Assembly: GCF_018613805.1 (NCBI RefSeq)
Contig: NZ_JAGGPL010000008.1
Span: forward strand, 1-64,000
Length of the DNA: 64,000 nucleotides
Direction of reading: 5' to 3'
Source of the DNA: Arthrobacter sp. ISL-48
GTDB lineage: Bacteria > Actinomycetota > Actinomycetes > Actinomycetales > Micrococcaceae
Each line of letters starts with the position of its first letter. Positions within the stretch are counted from its first letter, which is position 1. The position numbers and the translations under genes are program-made. The notes beneath the pieces were generated by a model that saw nothing but the letters and a program-made list of their open reading frames with translations, was not told where the DNA came from and made no database searches. This document shows, piece after piece, positions 26,204 to 35,645 of this stretch.

Positions 26204-27805
26204 TTGGACGCCTTGGAAATCGCACGCTGGCAATTCGGCATCACCACCGTCTACCACTTCATGATGGTCCCGCTCACCATCGGACTTGGCTTGGTGGTGG
26301 CGGTCATCCAGACGGTCTGGCACCGGACGGGCAAGCCGGAGTATCTCAGGATGACCAAGTTCTGGGGCAAACTGTTCCTCATCAACTTCATCATGGGCGT
26401 GGCCACCGGCATCGTCCAGGAGTTCCAGTTCGGCATGGCCTGGAGCGAGTACAGCCGGTTTGTCGGCGACGTTTTCGGGGCACCCCTGGCACTTGAAGCA
26501 CTGCTTGCCTTCTTCATTGAGTCGACATTCCTTGGCCTGTGGATCTTCGGCTGGAAGCAACTCAAGCCCGCCGTGCACCTGGCCTGCCTGTGGATCGCAG
26601 TGGTGGGATCCCTGTTCTCTGCCTACTTCATCATCGTGGCCAACAGCTGGATGCAGCATCCTGTGGGGGTGGAAATGGTTAACGGCCGCCCGGTGATGAC
26701 CGACGCCTGGGCCGTCTTCACCAACAACACCGCCCTGGTCGCCGTTCCGCATACGTTGTTCGGGGCGCTGGCAGTGGCCGGCGGTTTCCTCCTGGGCATC
26801 GCGTGGTACCACCTGTGGCGTCGGCGGCGCGACGGCGTCGACACCGTTGGCGCGGACGGCAAGGTCATCGCCGGGGAGGCCGACATTCCGGGCCGTGACC
26901 GGACGGATCATAAAGTCTGGATCCGTTCCCTCCGGATCGGCGCCGTCGTTGCCATGATCTCCTTCGCAGGCACCGCCATGACCGGCGACATGCAGGGGAA
27001 GCTGATGTTCCAGCAACAGCCTATGAAAATGGCCGCAGCGGAGGCCGCGTGCCACGACGGCACCGGCTTCTCGGTGCTGAGCATCGGCAACGTAGGCTCG
27101 CGGAACTGTGATGACGTCGTCGCGGTGATCGAGGTTCCGGGGATCCTGTCATTCCTGGCCAAAGGCGATTTCAGCACCGAGGTGAAAGGCGTGAACAGCC
27201 TCCAGGCCCAGTACAAGGCGGACTACGGAACGAACCTGCCCGACAACCCGATCTATGGCGACCGTGCAGGCCAGGAGATCCAATACGTGCCGGTCATGGA
27301 AGTCACCTACTGGGGATTCCGCATGATGATCGGCTTCGGCGGACTTGCAGCCCTTGCCGCCCTGATCGCCCTGTGGCTGACGCGGAAGGGAACTGTTCCG
27401 GAATCGCGCTGGCTGATGCGCCTCGCCGTCTTCGGCATCCTGGCCCCGTTCGGCGCCAATGCTGCCGGCTGGATCTTCACGGAAATGGGGCGCCAGCCAT
27501 TTGTCGTGGCACCCAATCCGGATATGAACGGCATCGACCAGGTGTTCATGTTCACGGCAGCCGCCGTCTCGCCGGGAGTGTCCGCCGGTGAAATCCTGAC
27601 CTCGCTGCTTGTGCTGACATCTGTCTACGCGGTTCTCCTGGTGGTGGAGGTCAAGCTCCTGGTCAGATACATCCGCGGAGGTGTTGTCTCGGCGATGCCG
27701 GAACTGGCCCACCTACCCGTCGACGAAAACGAGGACGCGACCCCTAACCTGGACGAACCGGGCACCGGAAAACAAGCAGACGACGTCCTGGCGTTCGCCT
27801 ACTAA
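26204..27805 (+). CDS. cydA: cytochrome bd quinol oxidase subunit I
   Basis: Haem-bearing subunit of cytochrome bd oxidase, which reduces oxygen with electrons from quinol without pumping protons. From the TTG at 26204 it has 533 residues and the conserved start DALEIARWQFGITTVYHF, with His18 the expected haem b595 ligand. Further signatures are EFQFGMAWSEYSRFVGDVFG, LEALLAFFIESTFLGLWIFG and the PHTLFGAL segment expected to carry a haem b558 ligand. The TTG has only weak TAGGGA upstream; longer versions would run through the operators. It forms an operon with cydB (21 bases) and cydDC. Three BlaI-type operators in front suggest repression by the divergent BlaI protein. Confidence 0.96.
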   Translation: MDALEIARWQFGITTVYHFMMVPLTIGLGLVVAVIQTVWHRTGKPEYLRMTKFWGKLFLINFIMGVATGIVQEFQFGMAWSEYSRFVGDVFGAPLALEALLAFFIESTFLGLWIFGWKQLKPAVHLACLWIAVVGSLFSAYFIIVANSWMQHPVGVEMVNGRPVMTDAWAVFTNNTALVAVPHTLFGALAVAGGFLLGIAWYHLWRRRRDGVDTVGADGKVIAGEADIPGRDRTDHKVWIRSLRIGAVVAMISFAGTAMTGDMQGKLMFQQQPMKMAAAEAACHDGTGFSVLSIGNVGSRNCDDVVAVIEVPGILSFLAKGDFSTEVKGVNSLQAQYKADYGTNLPDNPIYGDRAGQEIQYVPVMEVTYWGFRMMIGFGGLAALAALIALWLTRKGTVPESRWLMRLAVFGILAPFGANAAGWIFTEMGRQPFVVAPNPDMNGIDQVFMFTAAAVSPGVSAGEILTSLLVLTSVYAVLLVVEVKLLVRYIRGGVVSAMPELAHLPVDENEDATPNLDEPGTGKQADDVLAFAY

Positions 27806-27826
27806 GAAGAGCAGAGGATACTCAGA

Positions 27827-28876
27827 ATGGAACTGCTGCCCACTATCTGGTTCATCGTCATAGCGGTGCTGTGGACCGGATACCTCTTCCTGGAAGGCTT
27901 TGACCTCGGTGTCGGAATGCTGATGAAGCTCTTCGCCCGGGACAATACGGAGCGAAGAGTGCTGCTCAACACCATAGGACCCGTCTGGGATGGCAACGAA
28001 GTGTGGCTTATCACCGCCGGCGCTGCAACCTTTGCCGCCTTCCCGCTCTGGTACGCGTCGCTGTTTTCCTCCCTGTACCTCCCGCTCCTGATGGTCCTCG
28101 TGGCCCTGATCTTCCGTGCGGTGGCCTTCGAGTACCGCGGCAAGGTGGATAGCGAGAGCTGGCGCGCCCGCTGGGACTGGGCCATCGCACTGGGCTCCTT
28201 CTTCACGGCATTCGGAGTCGGCGCTGCCCTGGCCCTCACCACCACCGGGCTGCCGCTGAACTCCAACGGCGACCGCGAAGGCGGTCCGTTCGCCTGGTTC
28301 AGCGGCTATGCCGTGCTCGGCGGACTGGCCGTGGCAGGTTTCTCGCTGCTGCACGCCCTGGCGTTCCTGGCTCTGAAGACCGACGGCGACGTGCGCCACC
28401 GTGCCCGCCGCTGGTTCGTGCGGCTGCTTCCGGTGCTGCTGCTCCCCATCGCTGCCTGGGCCCTTGCCATCCAGTTCCTGGACGGCAAACCATGGACCTG
28501 GGCAGCGGTCCTCCTCGCCGTCGCGGCAGCCGCGGCTGCCTGGGTGTTTGCCCGCAAGGGCTCTGAAGGCAGGGCCTTTGTGGCGCTCGGTGCATTCCTG
28601 GTGCTCGGCAGCGCCGCCATATTCGGCGCGGTGTTCCCGGTGGTGCTGCCCTCTACCCTCAGCCCCGAGTTTGACCTGACCATTTCAAATGCCTCATCCT
28701 CGGACTACACCCTCGGGCTGATGAGCATCGTTGCCGCCGTCGGACTTCCCCTGGTGATCGCCTACCAGGCGTGGACGTATTGGGTGTTCCGCCGTCGCGT
28801 CAGCGCCGCCCACATCCCGGAGGCGCACAGTTTCCTCCCGGCCGTTGCCGCCAAGGCCTTGACCCTGAAGGGCTGA
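27827..28876 (+). CDS. cydB: cytochrome bd quinol oxidase subunit II
   Basis: Membrane subunit that pairs with CydA, 349 residues with about nine helices. The N-terminal signature WFIVIAVLWTGYLFLEGFDL and the motif GPVWDGNEVWLITAGAA are diagnostic. CAGAGGA precedes the ATG by 9 bases. It lies 21 bases after cydA, and the cydDC start codon is 6 bases after its stop, so all are translated from one message. No CydX/CydH-like small subunit was found in the gaps; those are too short. Confidence 0.96.
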   Translation: MELLPTIWFIVIAVLWTGYLFLEGFDLGVGMLMKLFARDNTERRVLLNTIGPVWDGNEVWLITAGAATFAAFPLWYASLFSSLYLPLLMVLVALIFRAVAFEYRGKVDSESWRARWDWAIALGSFFTAFGVGAALALTTTGLPLNSNGDREGGPFAWFSGYAVLGGLAVAGFSLLHALAFLALKTDGDVRHRARRWFVRLLPVLLLPIAAWALAIQFLDGKPWTWAAVLLAVAAAAAAWVFARKGSEGRAFVALGAFLVLGSAAIFGAVFPVVLPSTLSPEFDLTISNASSSDYTLGLMSIVAAVGLPLVIAYQAWTYWVFRRRVSAAHIPEAHSFLPAVAAKALTLKG

Positions 28877-28882
28877 GCGGGC

Positions 28883-31800
28883 GTGGGCCCACACTTCCCG
28901 GCCGGACCTGCCGACCGCTCAGCCGTCTATTGGCTAGGCCTCCTGGCGGCGCTGAAGGCCTTATCGCTTGTCCTGATGGGCCAGGCCGTCGCGTCCATGC
29001 TGGCAGGACTGGCGACGGCGGATCCCGCCTGGCAGGATCAGCTTCCCTGGGGACTGGCCGGCGTATTCCTGAGGTCCGCCACCGTCTGGGCCCAGGGGAT
29101 CGCGGCCCGCCACGCAGCCCTGGGGATCAAGGAGGAACTACGGTCCGGCCTGCTGGACCACGCCCTCCGGAACGGTGTCCGCAGCGCCGGTCCTGCGGAT
29201 GGCGGGCTCGCAGTACTGGCCACCCGTGGCCTGGACGCCCTGGACAGCTACTACACCCAGTTCCTCCCCGCGCTGGTGAACTGCGCCGCCATTCCGCTGC
29301 TGCTCGGAGCCCGCATCCTGTTCGCGGACTGGCTCAGCGCCGTGGTCATCGTCCTCACGGTTCCCCTGGTGCCCCTGTTCATGGTGCTGATCGGCCGCTA
29401 CACCGAGGAGAACGTCCGGGAGGCGCAGGCCACCCTGGCAAGGCTGTCCGCCCACATGCTGGAGCTTGCCAAGGGACTGCCTGTCCTCGTCGGCCTCGGC
29501 CGTGCGACGGCGCAGAGAAGGGCCCTGGAGGAGATCTCCGAGGAGTACAGGTCCAAGACCATGGGCACGCTGAGGACGGCGTTCCTGTCTGCGCTGGCAC
29601 TTGAGCTTATCGCCACGATCTCCGTGGCGGTGGTGGCTGTGTTCATCGGTGTCCGACTGGTGCACGGTGACATGGCGCTGGAGGCCGGGCTCCTGGCCCT
29701 GATCCTCGCTCCGGACTGCTACCTTCCCCTCCGCGAACTGGGTACCGCGCACCATGCGAGTGATGACGGGCGCGCGGCGCTCGCCGAGGCCAGGGCGGTT
29801 ACCGACGCACCGGAGCCGCGGGCGCTGCCCGCTGCGGCCGGGACGTCCGCCAGTGCGGCGGTGTACGACGGCGGTGGCCGCCTTTCCGCCCCGACTCCAG
29901 CCGGAGTGACTGTTACGGATCTCACGGTCACCTACCCCGGGCGGTCTGCCCCCGCCGTCGGGCCGCTGGGCTTCACCGCCCCCTGCGGCCAAATCACAGC
30001 CCTCGATGGTCCCAGCGGGGCCGGCAAGAGCACCATCCTGGGGGTGCTGGCCGGAACAGTGGGGGACGGCGCCGGAACCTCGGTCACCGGCAGGATCTCC
30101 GGCCTCAACCGCGGCACCACCGCCTGGGTGCCGCAGCATCCCGTCATGGTTGCGGACACGGTATTGGATGAGGTCCTGCTGTATCTGGCTGCGGGGACAC
30201 AGTCTGGGGGAACCGAGCCTGCGGGGACACAGTCTGGGGGAACCGACGCTGGCGCCACCAGAACCAGAGAGGAAGCAGGTGCGGGTGCTGAAGCGGTTGC
30301 ACTGCTTTGCCTGGCTGAAGCTGCTGCCGGCCATCTCGCGGGAAAGCACCCGGCCGAACTGAGTCCCGGCGAGCTTCGCCGCGTGGCGCTGGCGCGTGGC
30401 CTTGCACGCATCAGGGCCGGGGCAACGGTGCTCCTGCTCGACGAACCCACGGCCCACCTGGACGCAGCATCCGCGGCGCATGTGCAGCAGGCAATCCTGG
30501 CTCTCCGCGGACGCGTCACGGTCGTCCTGGTGGCCCATGACGCCCAGACCCGCGCGTTGGCCGACCACCTGGTCCCTGTCTCTACCCGGGGTGCTACGGC
30601 GCCCTCCCCGTTGCCTGCCGTTCCACAACGTACCAGCCCGGGTACCCTGCCCCCGGCGGCAGGGCGCCCAAGCACCGTGGACGCGGCGACGAAAGGTCCG
30701 GTGGTGGAGGGGGAGCGGCGGCACGTCCCGACTTTGCGGCTCCTGGCCGGGCTGCTGGCACCAGTGGCCGGGAGGTTCTTTGGCGCCGCCGTCGTGGGGA
30801 CCCTGGCGGCCGTTTTCGCCGTCGCGCTGTCCGGGCTGTCCGGCTGGCTCATCATCAGGGCCAGCGAGCAGCCCCCCATCCTCTACCTGCTCACTGCCAT
30901 CGTCGGAGTGCGCTTCTTCGGGATCGGACGCGCGGTCCTCCGTTACTGGGAACGGCTCCTGTTGCACGATGCCGTGTTCGCCGCCCTCACGAGGCTGCGC
31001 GGCCGGCTCTGGGAAGCACTGAGCCGGAGGGCACTGTCGCTCCGGCGGCTCCTGCAGGGTGGCAACGTCCTGGGCACGGTGATAGACGACGTCGACACCG
31101 TCCGGGACCTGCTCCCGCGCGTGGTCCTGCCGCCGCTGACAGCCCTGGCCGTATCTATGGCGGCCCTTGTCGCCACGGAATACCTGGTTCCAGCGGCTTT
31201 TCCGGCCGTTGCGGCAGCTGCGGCGGTGAGCCTGCTCGTGGCCCCGGCCGCCGCTCTGTGGGGTGACAGGATGTCCGCCACCGCGGAACAGAACCTGCGC
31301 TCCGCCGTCCTCCGCCGCACGGCGGCGGCCCTCGACGCCCGGGCTGAGCTGCACGCGAACGGGGTCGCCGGCGCGGTCCTTGCCGGGCTCCGCGAGCAGG
31401 ACCGTGCAGCCACCGGGGCAACCCAACGTTCGGCATGGGCAGAAGGCCTTGGCCAGGCCATCACCACCGCAGCCTGCGGAGCAGCTGCCATGGCCAGCGC
31501 GGCGCTGGCTGCGCCGATGGTGCTTGGCGGGGCCCTCCCGCCCGCCACCGCCGCTGTCATCGTCCTGCTCCAGTTGGCGCTCGTTGAACCCTATGCAGCC
31601 ATGACGACGGCGGTGCGCCAGTTTCCGGCTCTCCGCAACGTTTTGCGCCGGATCGGGGAATCAGGAGTGCTGGCAGACGGAAGATCTGGCAGGAACGGTT
31701 CGGCTGATCCTCCGGGCGACGGGCTGGAAAATGTTCCACCCCGGGCCGGTGATGCCGCCGGCGTTGAACTGACGAACGTTGAGGCGGCCTGGCCAGGCGG

Positions 31801-32470
31801 GGCAGCTGTGTTCTCTGGCCTCTCAGCCACCGCCGTCCCAGGCCGCTGGCTGGCCGTCACGGGCCCGTCGGGTGCCGGAAAATCCACGCTGCTGTCTGTC
31901 CTGCTTGGCTTCCTGCCCGCATCCAAAGGCGGTGTCAGGGTCACGGGCACCGCTGCCTGGTGCCCTCAGGAGGCCCACCTGTTTGATTCGACGCTCCGGG
32001 GCAACCTCCTCCTGGGACGCCCGGCGGCCGGCACCGCCATCACCATGCGTGGGAAGGCTGCGGCTGATTCAGGTGCGGTTGACGCCGCCAACTCCAATAC
32101 AGGCGCGACAGACGCAGCGCTGGAAGCTGCCCTGGCCGCCGTCGGACTTAGCGGACTGGTTTCCCGGCTGCCGGCAGGGCTGGACACCCGGATCGGGCCG
32201 GGCGGATCTTTCCTCAGCGGCGGCGAACGCCAACGGCTGGCGGTCGCCCGGACCCTGATGACCGGTGCGGGGGTGATCCTGCTCGACGAGCCCACCGCCC
32301 ATCTGGACGCCGAGGCAGGGCGCGCCATGCTGGCGGACCTCCGCGCCGGCTTGCAAGGCCGCACGGTTGTCCTGGTCACGCACGATCCGGCTGACATCCA
32401 TCCCGCTGATGCTTTGCTCGAACTTCCGGGAGCCTCGCACCATCGGGAAGCCGCTCTGGCCGGGCGCTGA
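28883..32470 (+). CDS. cydDC: fused CydD-CydC ABC exporter
   Basis: Single 1195-residue protein with two full ABC half-transporters in the order CydD (about 1-580) and CydC (about 610-1190). CydDC exports thiols or haem-related compounds needed to assemble cytochrome bd. NBD1 has Walker A GPSGAGKS at 376-383 and Walker B VLLLDEPTAHLD, but its signature is LSPGELRR rather than LSGGQ. NBD2 has Walker A at 994-1001, a good FLSGGERQRLAV signature and ILLDEPTAHLD. Fusion of the two halves is common in actinobacteria. Between Q-loop and signature of NBD1 lies a repeated Gly/Thr/Glu insert from a 30-bp tandem duplication. It starts with a GTG without a clear ribosome binding site, coupled to cydB. 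Confidence 0.93.
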   Translation: MGPHFPAGPADRSAVYWLGLLAALKALSLVLMGQAVASMLAGLATADPAWQDQLPWGLAGVFLRSATVWAQGIAARHAALGIKEELRSGLLDHALRNGVRSAGPADGGLAVLATRGLDALDSYYTQFLPALVNCAAIPLLLGARILFADWLSAVVIVLTVPLVPLFMVLIGRYTEENVREAQATLARLSAHMLELAKGLPVLVGLGRATAQRRALEEISEEYRSKTMGTLRTAFLSALALELIATISVAVVAVFIGVRLVHGDMALEAGLLALILAPDCYLPLRELGTAHHASDDGRAALAEARAVTDAPEPRALPAAAGTSASAAVYDGGGRLSAPTPAGVTVTDLTVTYPGRSAPAVGPLGFTAPCGQITALDGPSGAGKSTILGVLAGTVGDGAGTSVTGRISGLNRGTTAWVPQHPVMVADTVLDEVLLYLAAGTQSGGTEPAGTQSGGTDAGATRTREEAGAGAEAVALLCLAEAAAGHLAGKHPAELSPGELRRVALARGLARIRAGATVLLLDEPTAHLDAASAAHVQQAILALRGRVTVVLVAHDAQTRALADHLVPVSTRGATAPSPLPAVPQRTSPGTLPPAAGRPSTVDAATKGPVVEGERRHVPTLRLLAGLLAPVAGRFFGAAVVGTLAAVFAVALSGLSGWLIIRASEQPPILYLLTAIVGVRFFGIGRAVLRYWERLLLHDAVFAALTRLRGRLWEALSRRALSLRRLLQGGNVLGTVIDDVDTVRDLLPRVVLPPLTALAVSMAALVATEYLVPAAFPAVAAAAAVSLLVAPAAALWGDRMSATAEQNLRSAVLRRTAAALDARAELHANGVAGAVLAGLREQDRAATGATQRSAWAEGLGQAITTAACGAAAMASAALAAPMVLGGALPPATAAVIVLLQLALVEPYAAMTTAVRQFPALRNVLRRIGESGVLADGRSGRNGSADPPGDGLENVPPRAGDAAGVELTNVEAAWPGGAAVFSGLSATAVPGRWLAVTGPSGAGKSTLLSVLLGFLPASKGGVRVTGTAAWCPQEAHLFDSTLRGNLLLGRPAAGTAITMRGKAAADSGAVDAANSNTGATDAALEAALAAVGLSGLVSRLPAGLDTRIGPGGSFLSGGERQRLAVARTLMTGAGVILLDEPTAHLDAEAGRAMLADLRAGLQGRTVVLVTHDPADIHPADALLELPGASHHREAALAGR
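30191..30250 (+). repeat. 30-bp tandem repeat in the CydD ATPase domain
   Basis: Two units (30191-30220 and 30221-30250) share their first 26 bases exactly. They encode AGTQSGGTEP and AGTQSGGTDA, an in-frame insert of low complexity within the helical part of NBD1. Confidence 0.9.
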
Positions 32471-32472
32471 AG

Positions 32473-32530
32473 CTCAGCCGTCCAGTCTCAGCCGTCCACG
32501 GCTCAGCCGTCTACGGCTCAGCCGTCTACG
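32473..32530. repeat. four-copy 14-15 bp repeat covering a stop codon
   Basis: The core CTCAGCCGTC recurs at 32473, 32487, 32502 and 32517. The last copy contains the stop codon of the minus-strand DinB-like gene. The others fill the space up to the cydDC stop, so the array looks like slippage copies of that gene's end. Confidence 0.88.
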
Positions 32531-33036
32531 TCGTGGAGGTGGTGGGCGACGTCGTGCAGGAAATACTGTGCCAGCGTCAGGACGGTGAATTCCGACCCGT
32601 TGCTCCGCAGTCCCTTCCTTCCCCACTCCGCCTCGCGGGTACCGGCAAACGACTCCGCGATCTGCATGCCTTCCGCGGTCAGCTCGGCGCTGACCACGGC
32701 CGCGTCAGCGTTGGCATAGTCCTTTTCGACGGCTGTCAGGTCCTGGTCCCAATTCTCAAACCGGGCGTCGTCACTGTCCAGCATGAGGTTTAGGCGCTGG
32801 TCGAAGAGGCTGAAGACGTCCCGGACGTGGCAGGCGTACTCCAGGGCCGACCATGTGTCCTCGTCCGGACGCTCGGCCACGTCAGGCCGCCGGAGGACGG
32901 CCCGCCACCGCGGCAGCATGTTCTGCACGGTCCTCGCAACCGTCGCAGGGGTTGCTGTGGAGGAGTCAAACGAACACTCGGGGCACGGCCGCGAAAGGAC
33001 CCAGGTCCAGTCTTTTTCATCAGGAACGATAGGCAT
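32518..33036 (-). CDS. DinB/YfiT-like metal-binding four-helix protein
   Basis: 172-residue protein of the DinB-like superfamily, which includes mycothiol-dependent enzymes and thiol transferases with a His3 metal site. Candidate ligands are His in SALEYACHVRDVF (about residue 70) and the His-rich end HDVAHHLHDVDG. The N-terminus has an extra CPEC pair. Whether it is an enzyme is unclear; actinobacterial members often act in mycothiol chemistry. It starts at the ATG at 33036 without a clear ribosome binding site and ends in a repeat array. parC lies upstream on the same strand with only 9 bases between the two genes, so they are probably co-transcribed. Confidence 0.82.
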   Translation of the reverse strand: MPIVPDEKDWTWVLSRPCPECSFDSSTATPATVARTVQNMLPRWRAVLRRPDVAERPDEDTWSALEYACHVRDVFSLFDQRLNLMLDSDDARFENWDQDLTAVEKDYANADAAVVSAELTAEGMQIAESFAGTREAEWGRKGLRSNGSEFTVLTLAQYFLHDVAHHLHDVDG

Positions 33037-33045
33037 GGCAGCAGT

Positions 33046-35568
33046 CTAGGCCGGATCCGGCTGGGCCTGATCCGGCCACGCCATGGCAGGGCCGATCACA
33101 TCCACGGGCTGGGACAACGGAATGCCGGAGCCGTCGCGCCGGCCGTGCTCCTGCGGCAGCGAGCGCGCAACCCCGGCGAGCGATGACGCTTTCGCCGGAC
33201 CATGTCCTGCCCACGCCAGTAGCAGTGTGTCCTCGCCCTTGAGGAACCTGTGGGCGCGGACGCCTGCGGTGGCTCGGCCCTTGGCCGGGTATTCGGAGAA
33301 CGCTGTCACCTTCGCTGTTCCCGGGTCTGTTCCCGGCAGCGCGCCATTGGTGCCTGCGATGGTGACCACCACAGCGGCGTCGTCCTCCGCTTTGAGGGCG
33401 CTGAAGAAGAGCACCTGGTCACCGGCGGACAGCTTGATCCCTGCCATGCCGCCGGCTGTCCTGCCCTGCGGCCGGACCTGGGCGGCACCGAACCTCAGCA
33501 ACTGTGCCTGCCGGGTCAGGAACACCAGCTCCGCGTCCTCGGAACCGGCCGGGGCCACGCCCACCACCGAGTCCTTGTCCTTGAGTGCGATGACTTCCCA
33601 GTCCTCGCGGTTCAGCGGATAGTCGGGCTGCACCCGCTTGACCACTCCCTGGGCGGTCCCGATGGCCAGGACCTCGTCCAGCGGCGCAAATGCCACGAGC
33701 GATTCGCCTTTTAGCAGCGTGATGAAATCCTTGGCCTGGACGCCGCCGGCAAGGTTGGGCAGCCCGGACATCGGGGGCAGCATCGGCATGTCCATCACCT
33801 GCAGGCGCAGCATGCGCCCTTGGGACGTGACGCCGGCGATTTCCCCGCGCGCAGTGGTCCTGACAGCAGACAGGAACACGTCGTGCCTGGAGCGGGGACC
33901 GGATTCGGCAAGGGGCTCCTGGTTGGACGTGCGCGCGATCTGGCCGGACGCCGTCAGGATCGCCCAGCAGGGATCGTCGGCGATCTCCAAAGCAAGCGGC
34001 GCAGCCTTTCCCTTGCCGTTGGAAGCTGCGAGCGCAGCGGCCACTGTGGGGGAGACGGCTTCCGATTCGAGGAGTACGGTACGCCGGGGGGTGCCGTACT
34101 TTTCGGCAATCTCGCTGAGCTCACTGGACACGAGCTCCCGCAGCCGCTCCTCGGAACCAAGGATGGACTCCAGCTCCGCGATTTCGCGGCGCAGCTCATC
34201 CTGCTCCTTCTCCAGCTCGATCCGCGAGTACTTGGTCAGCTGGCGGAGGCGGAGTTCCAGGATGTAGTTCGCCTGGATTTCGGAGAGATCGTAGATGGAC
34301 ATCAGCCGGACCCGGGCGGCCGCGGCCTCATCGGAGGAGCGGATGATCTGGATGACCTCGTCAATGTCCACGATGGCAATGAGGAGGCCCTCCACGAGGT
34401 GCAGGCGGTCCTTCTTCTTGCCCAGCCGGAACGCCGTCCGGCGGCGCACCACGTCGATCCGGTGGCCCACGTACACGGAGAGCAGCTCCACCAGCCCCAG
34501 GGTCTGGGGCTGCCCGTCCACCAGTGTCACATTGTTGATGCCGAAGGAGTCTTCCATGGGCGAATAGCGGTAGAGCTGCTGGAGTACGGCGTTCGGGTTG
34601 AACCCGTTCTTGAGTTCGATGACCAGCCGCAGGCCGTGCTTGCGGTCCGTGAGGTCAACGATGTCGCTGATGCCCGTCAGCTTCTTGCCGTTGACGGCGT
34701 CCTTGATTTTCTCGATCACCTTTTCCGGCCCCACCATGTACGGCAGTTCCGTGACCACCAGGCCGGTGCGGCGGGCCGAGAGCTGCTCGATCTCCACCTT
34801 GGCGCGGGTCTTGAACGAGCCGCGACCGGTGGCGTAGGCATCGCGGATGCCGTCCAGCCCCACGATCCGTCCGCCTGTGGGCAGGTCGGGACCGGGAACA
34901 AACCGCATGAGGTCATCCAGCGTCGCGTCCGGATGGGCAATCAGGTGCCGTGCAGCTGAAATGACCTCCACCAGGTTGTGCGGGGCCATGTTGGTGGCCA
35001 TGCCGACGGCGATGCCCGTGGCCCCGTTGACCAGCAGATTGGGGAAGGCTGCCGGGAGCACCTCCGGCTGGGTCAGCTGGTTGTCGTAGTTGGGGACAAA
35101 GTCCACCACGTCTTCGTCAAGGTGGTCCGTGAGCGTGAGCGCGGCCGCCGCGAGGCGTGCCTCCGTATACCGCGGGGCTGCCGGGCCGTCGTCGAGCGAT
35201 CCGAAGTTGCCGTGGCCGTCGATCAGCGGCAGCCGCAGCGAAAAGTCCTGCGCCATGCGGACCAGGGCGTCGTAGATGGCCGTGTCTCCGTGAGGGTGGA
35301 GCTTGCCCATGACCTCGCCCACCACACGGGCGCTTTTGACATGGCCGCGGTCCGGGCGCAGGCCCATCTCGCTCATCATGTAGAGGATCCGTCGCTGGAC
35401 CGGTTTGAGCCCGTCCCGGGCGTCGGGCAACGCCCTGGAATAGATCACGGAGTATGCGTACTCCAGGAAGGAGCCTTCCATTTCGGAAGTGACGTCGATA
35501 TCCACGATGTTCTCGGTGTAATCCGGGCTGGAATCCACTGCGGGGGCTGGACTTTGGCGGCGGGCCAT
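33046..35568 (-). CDS. parC: topoisomerase IV subunit A (GyrA/ParC family)
   Basis: DNA-cleaving subunit of a type IIA topoisomerase, 840 residues. The catalytic tyrosine is Tyr134 in APRYTEARL. The quinolone region reads [17 protein letters not shown], with Thr96 at the site of E. coli GyrA Ser83 and the acidic residue four positions on kept. The C-terminal third contains beta-pinwheel repeats. There is no clear GyrA box (QRRGGKG), which supports ParC over GyrA; the B subunit is encoded at 19.6-21.7 kb. It starts at the ATG at 35568 with AGAAGGA about 12 bases upstream. It is divergent from the GNAT/acyl-CoA-synthetase gene. Confidence 0.9.
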   Translation of the reverse strand: MARRQSPAPAVDSSPDYTENIVDIDVTSEMEGSFLEYAYSVIYSRALPDARDGLKPVQRRILYMMSEMGLRPDRGHVKSARVVGEVMGKLHPHGDTAIYDALVRMAQDFSLRLPLIDGHGNFGSLDDGPAAPRYTEARLAAAALTLTDHLDEDVVDFVPNYDNQLTQPEVLPAAFPNLLVNGATGIAVGMATNMAPHNLVEVISAARHLIAHPDATLDDLMRFVPGPDLPTGGRIVGLDGIRDAYATGRGSFKTRAKVEIEQLSARRTGLVVTELPYMVGPEKVIEKIKDAVNGKKLTGISDIVDLTDRKHGLRLVIELKNGFNPNAVLQQLYRYSPMEDSFGINNVTLVDGQPQTLGLVELLSVYVGHRIDVVRRRTAFRLGKKKDRLHLVEGLLIAIVDIDEVIQIIRSSDEAAAARVRLMSIYDLSEIQANYILELRLRQLTKYSRIELEKEQDELRREIAELESILGSEERLRELVSSELSEIAEKYGTPRRTVLLESEAVSPTVAAALAASNGKGKAAPLALEIADDPCWAILTASGQIARTSNQEPLAESGPRSRHDVFLSAVRTTARGEIAGVTSQGRMLRLQVMDMPMLPPMSGLPNLAGGVQAKDFITLLKGESLVAFAPLDEVLAIGTAQGVVKRVQPDYPLNREDWEVIALKDKDSVVGVAPAGSEDAELVFLTRQAQLLRFGAAQVRPQGRTAGGMAGIKLSAGDQVLFFSALKAEDDAAVVVTIAGTNGALPGTDPGTAKVTAFSEYPAKGRATAGVRAHRFLKGEDTLLLAWAGHGPAKASSLAGVARSLPQEHGRRDGSGIPLSQPVDVIGPAMAWPDQAQPDPA

Positions 35569-35633
35569 AGGGCTGGTAAATCCTTCTGGGGTACTGGTGT
35601 CAGCGCTGGGGGTGTGCTGCGGGTATTTTTGAC

Positions 35634-35639
35634 TAGGCT
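35634..35639 (+). promoter_or_regulatory. candidate -10 element (TAGGCT) of the acetyltransferase gene
   Basis: TAGGCT ends 6 bases before the ATG at 35646 and is half of a 13-base palindrome TAGGCT-A-AGCCTA (35634-35646). There is no ribosome binding site, so a leaderless mRNA is likely. Confidence 0.42.
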
Positions 35640-35645
35640 AAGCCT

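Noticed and set aside
29138..31426. Long minus-strand open frame (762 codons) opposite cydDC.
   Set aside because: Low-complexity Gly/Arg/His-rich translation antisense to a well-supported ABC exporter; a codon-bias shadow.
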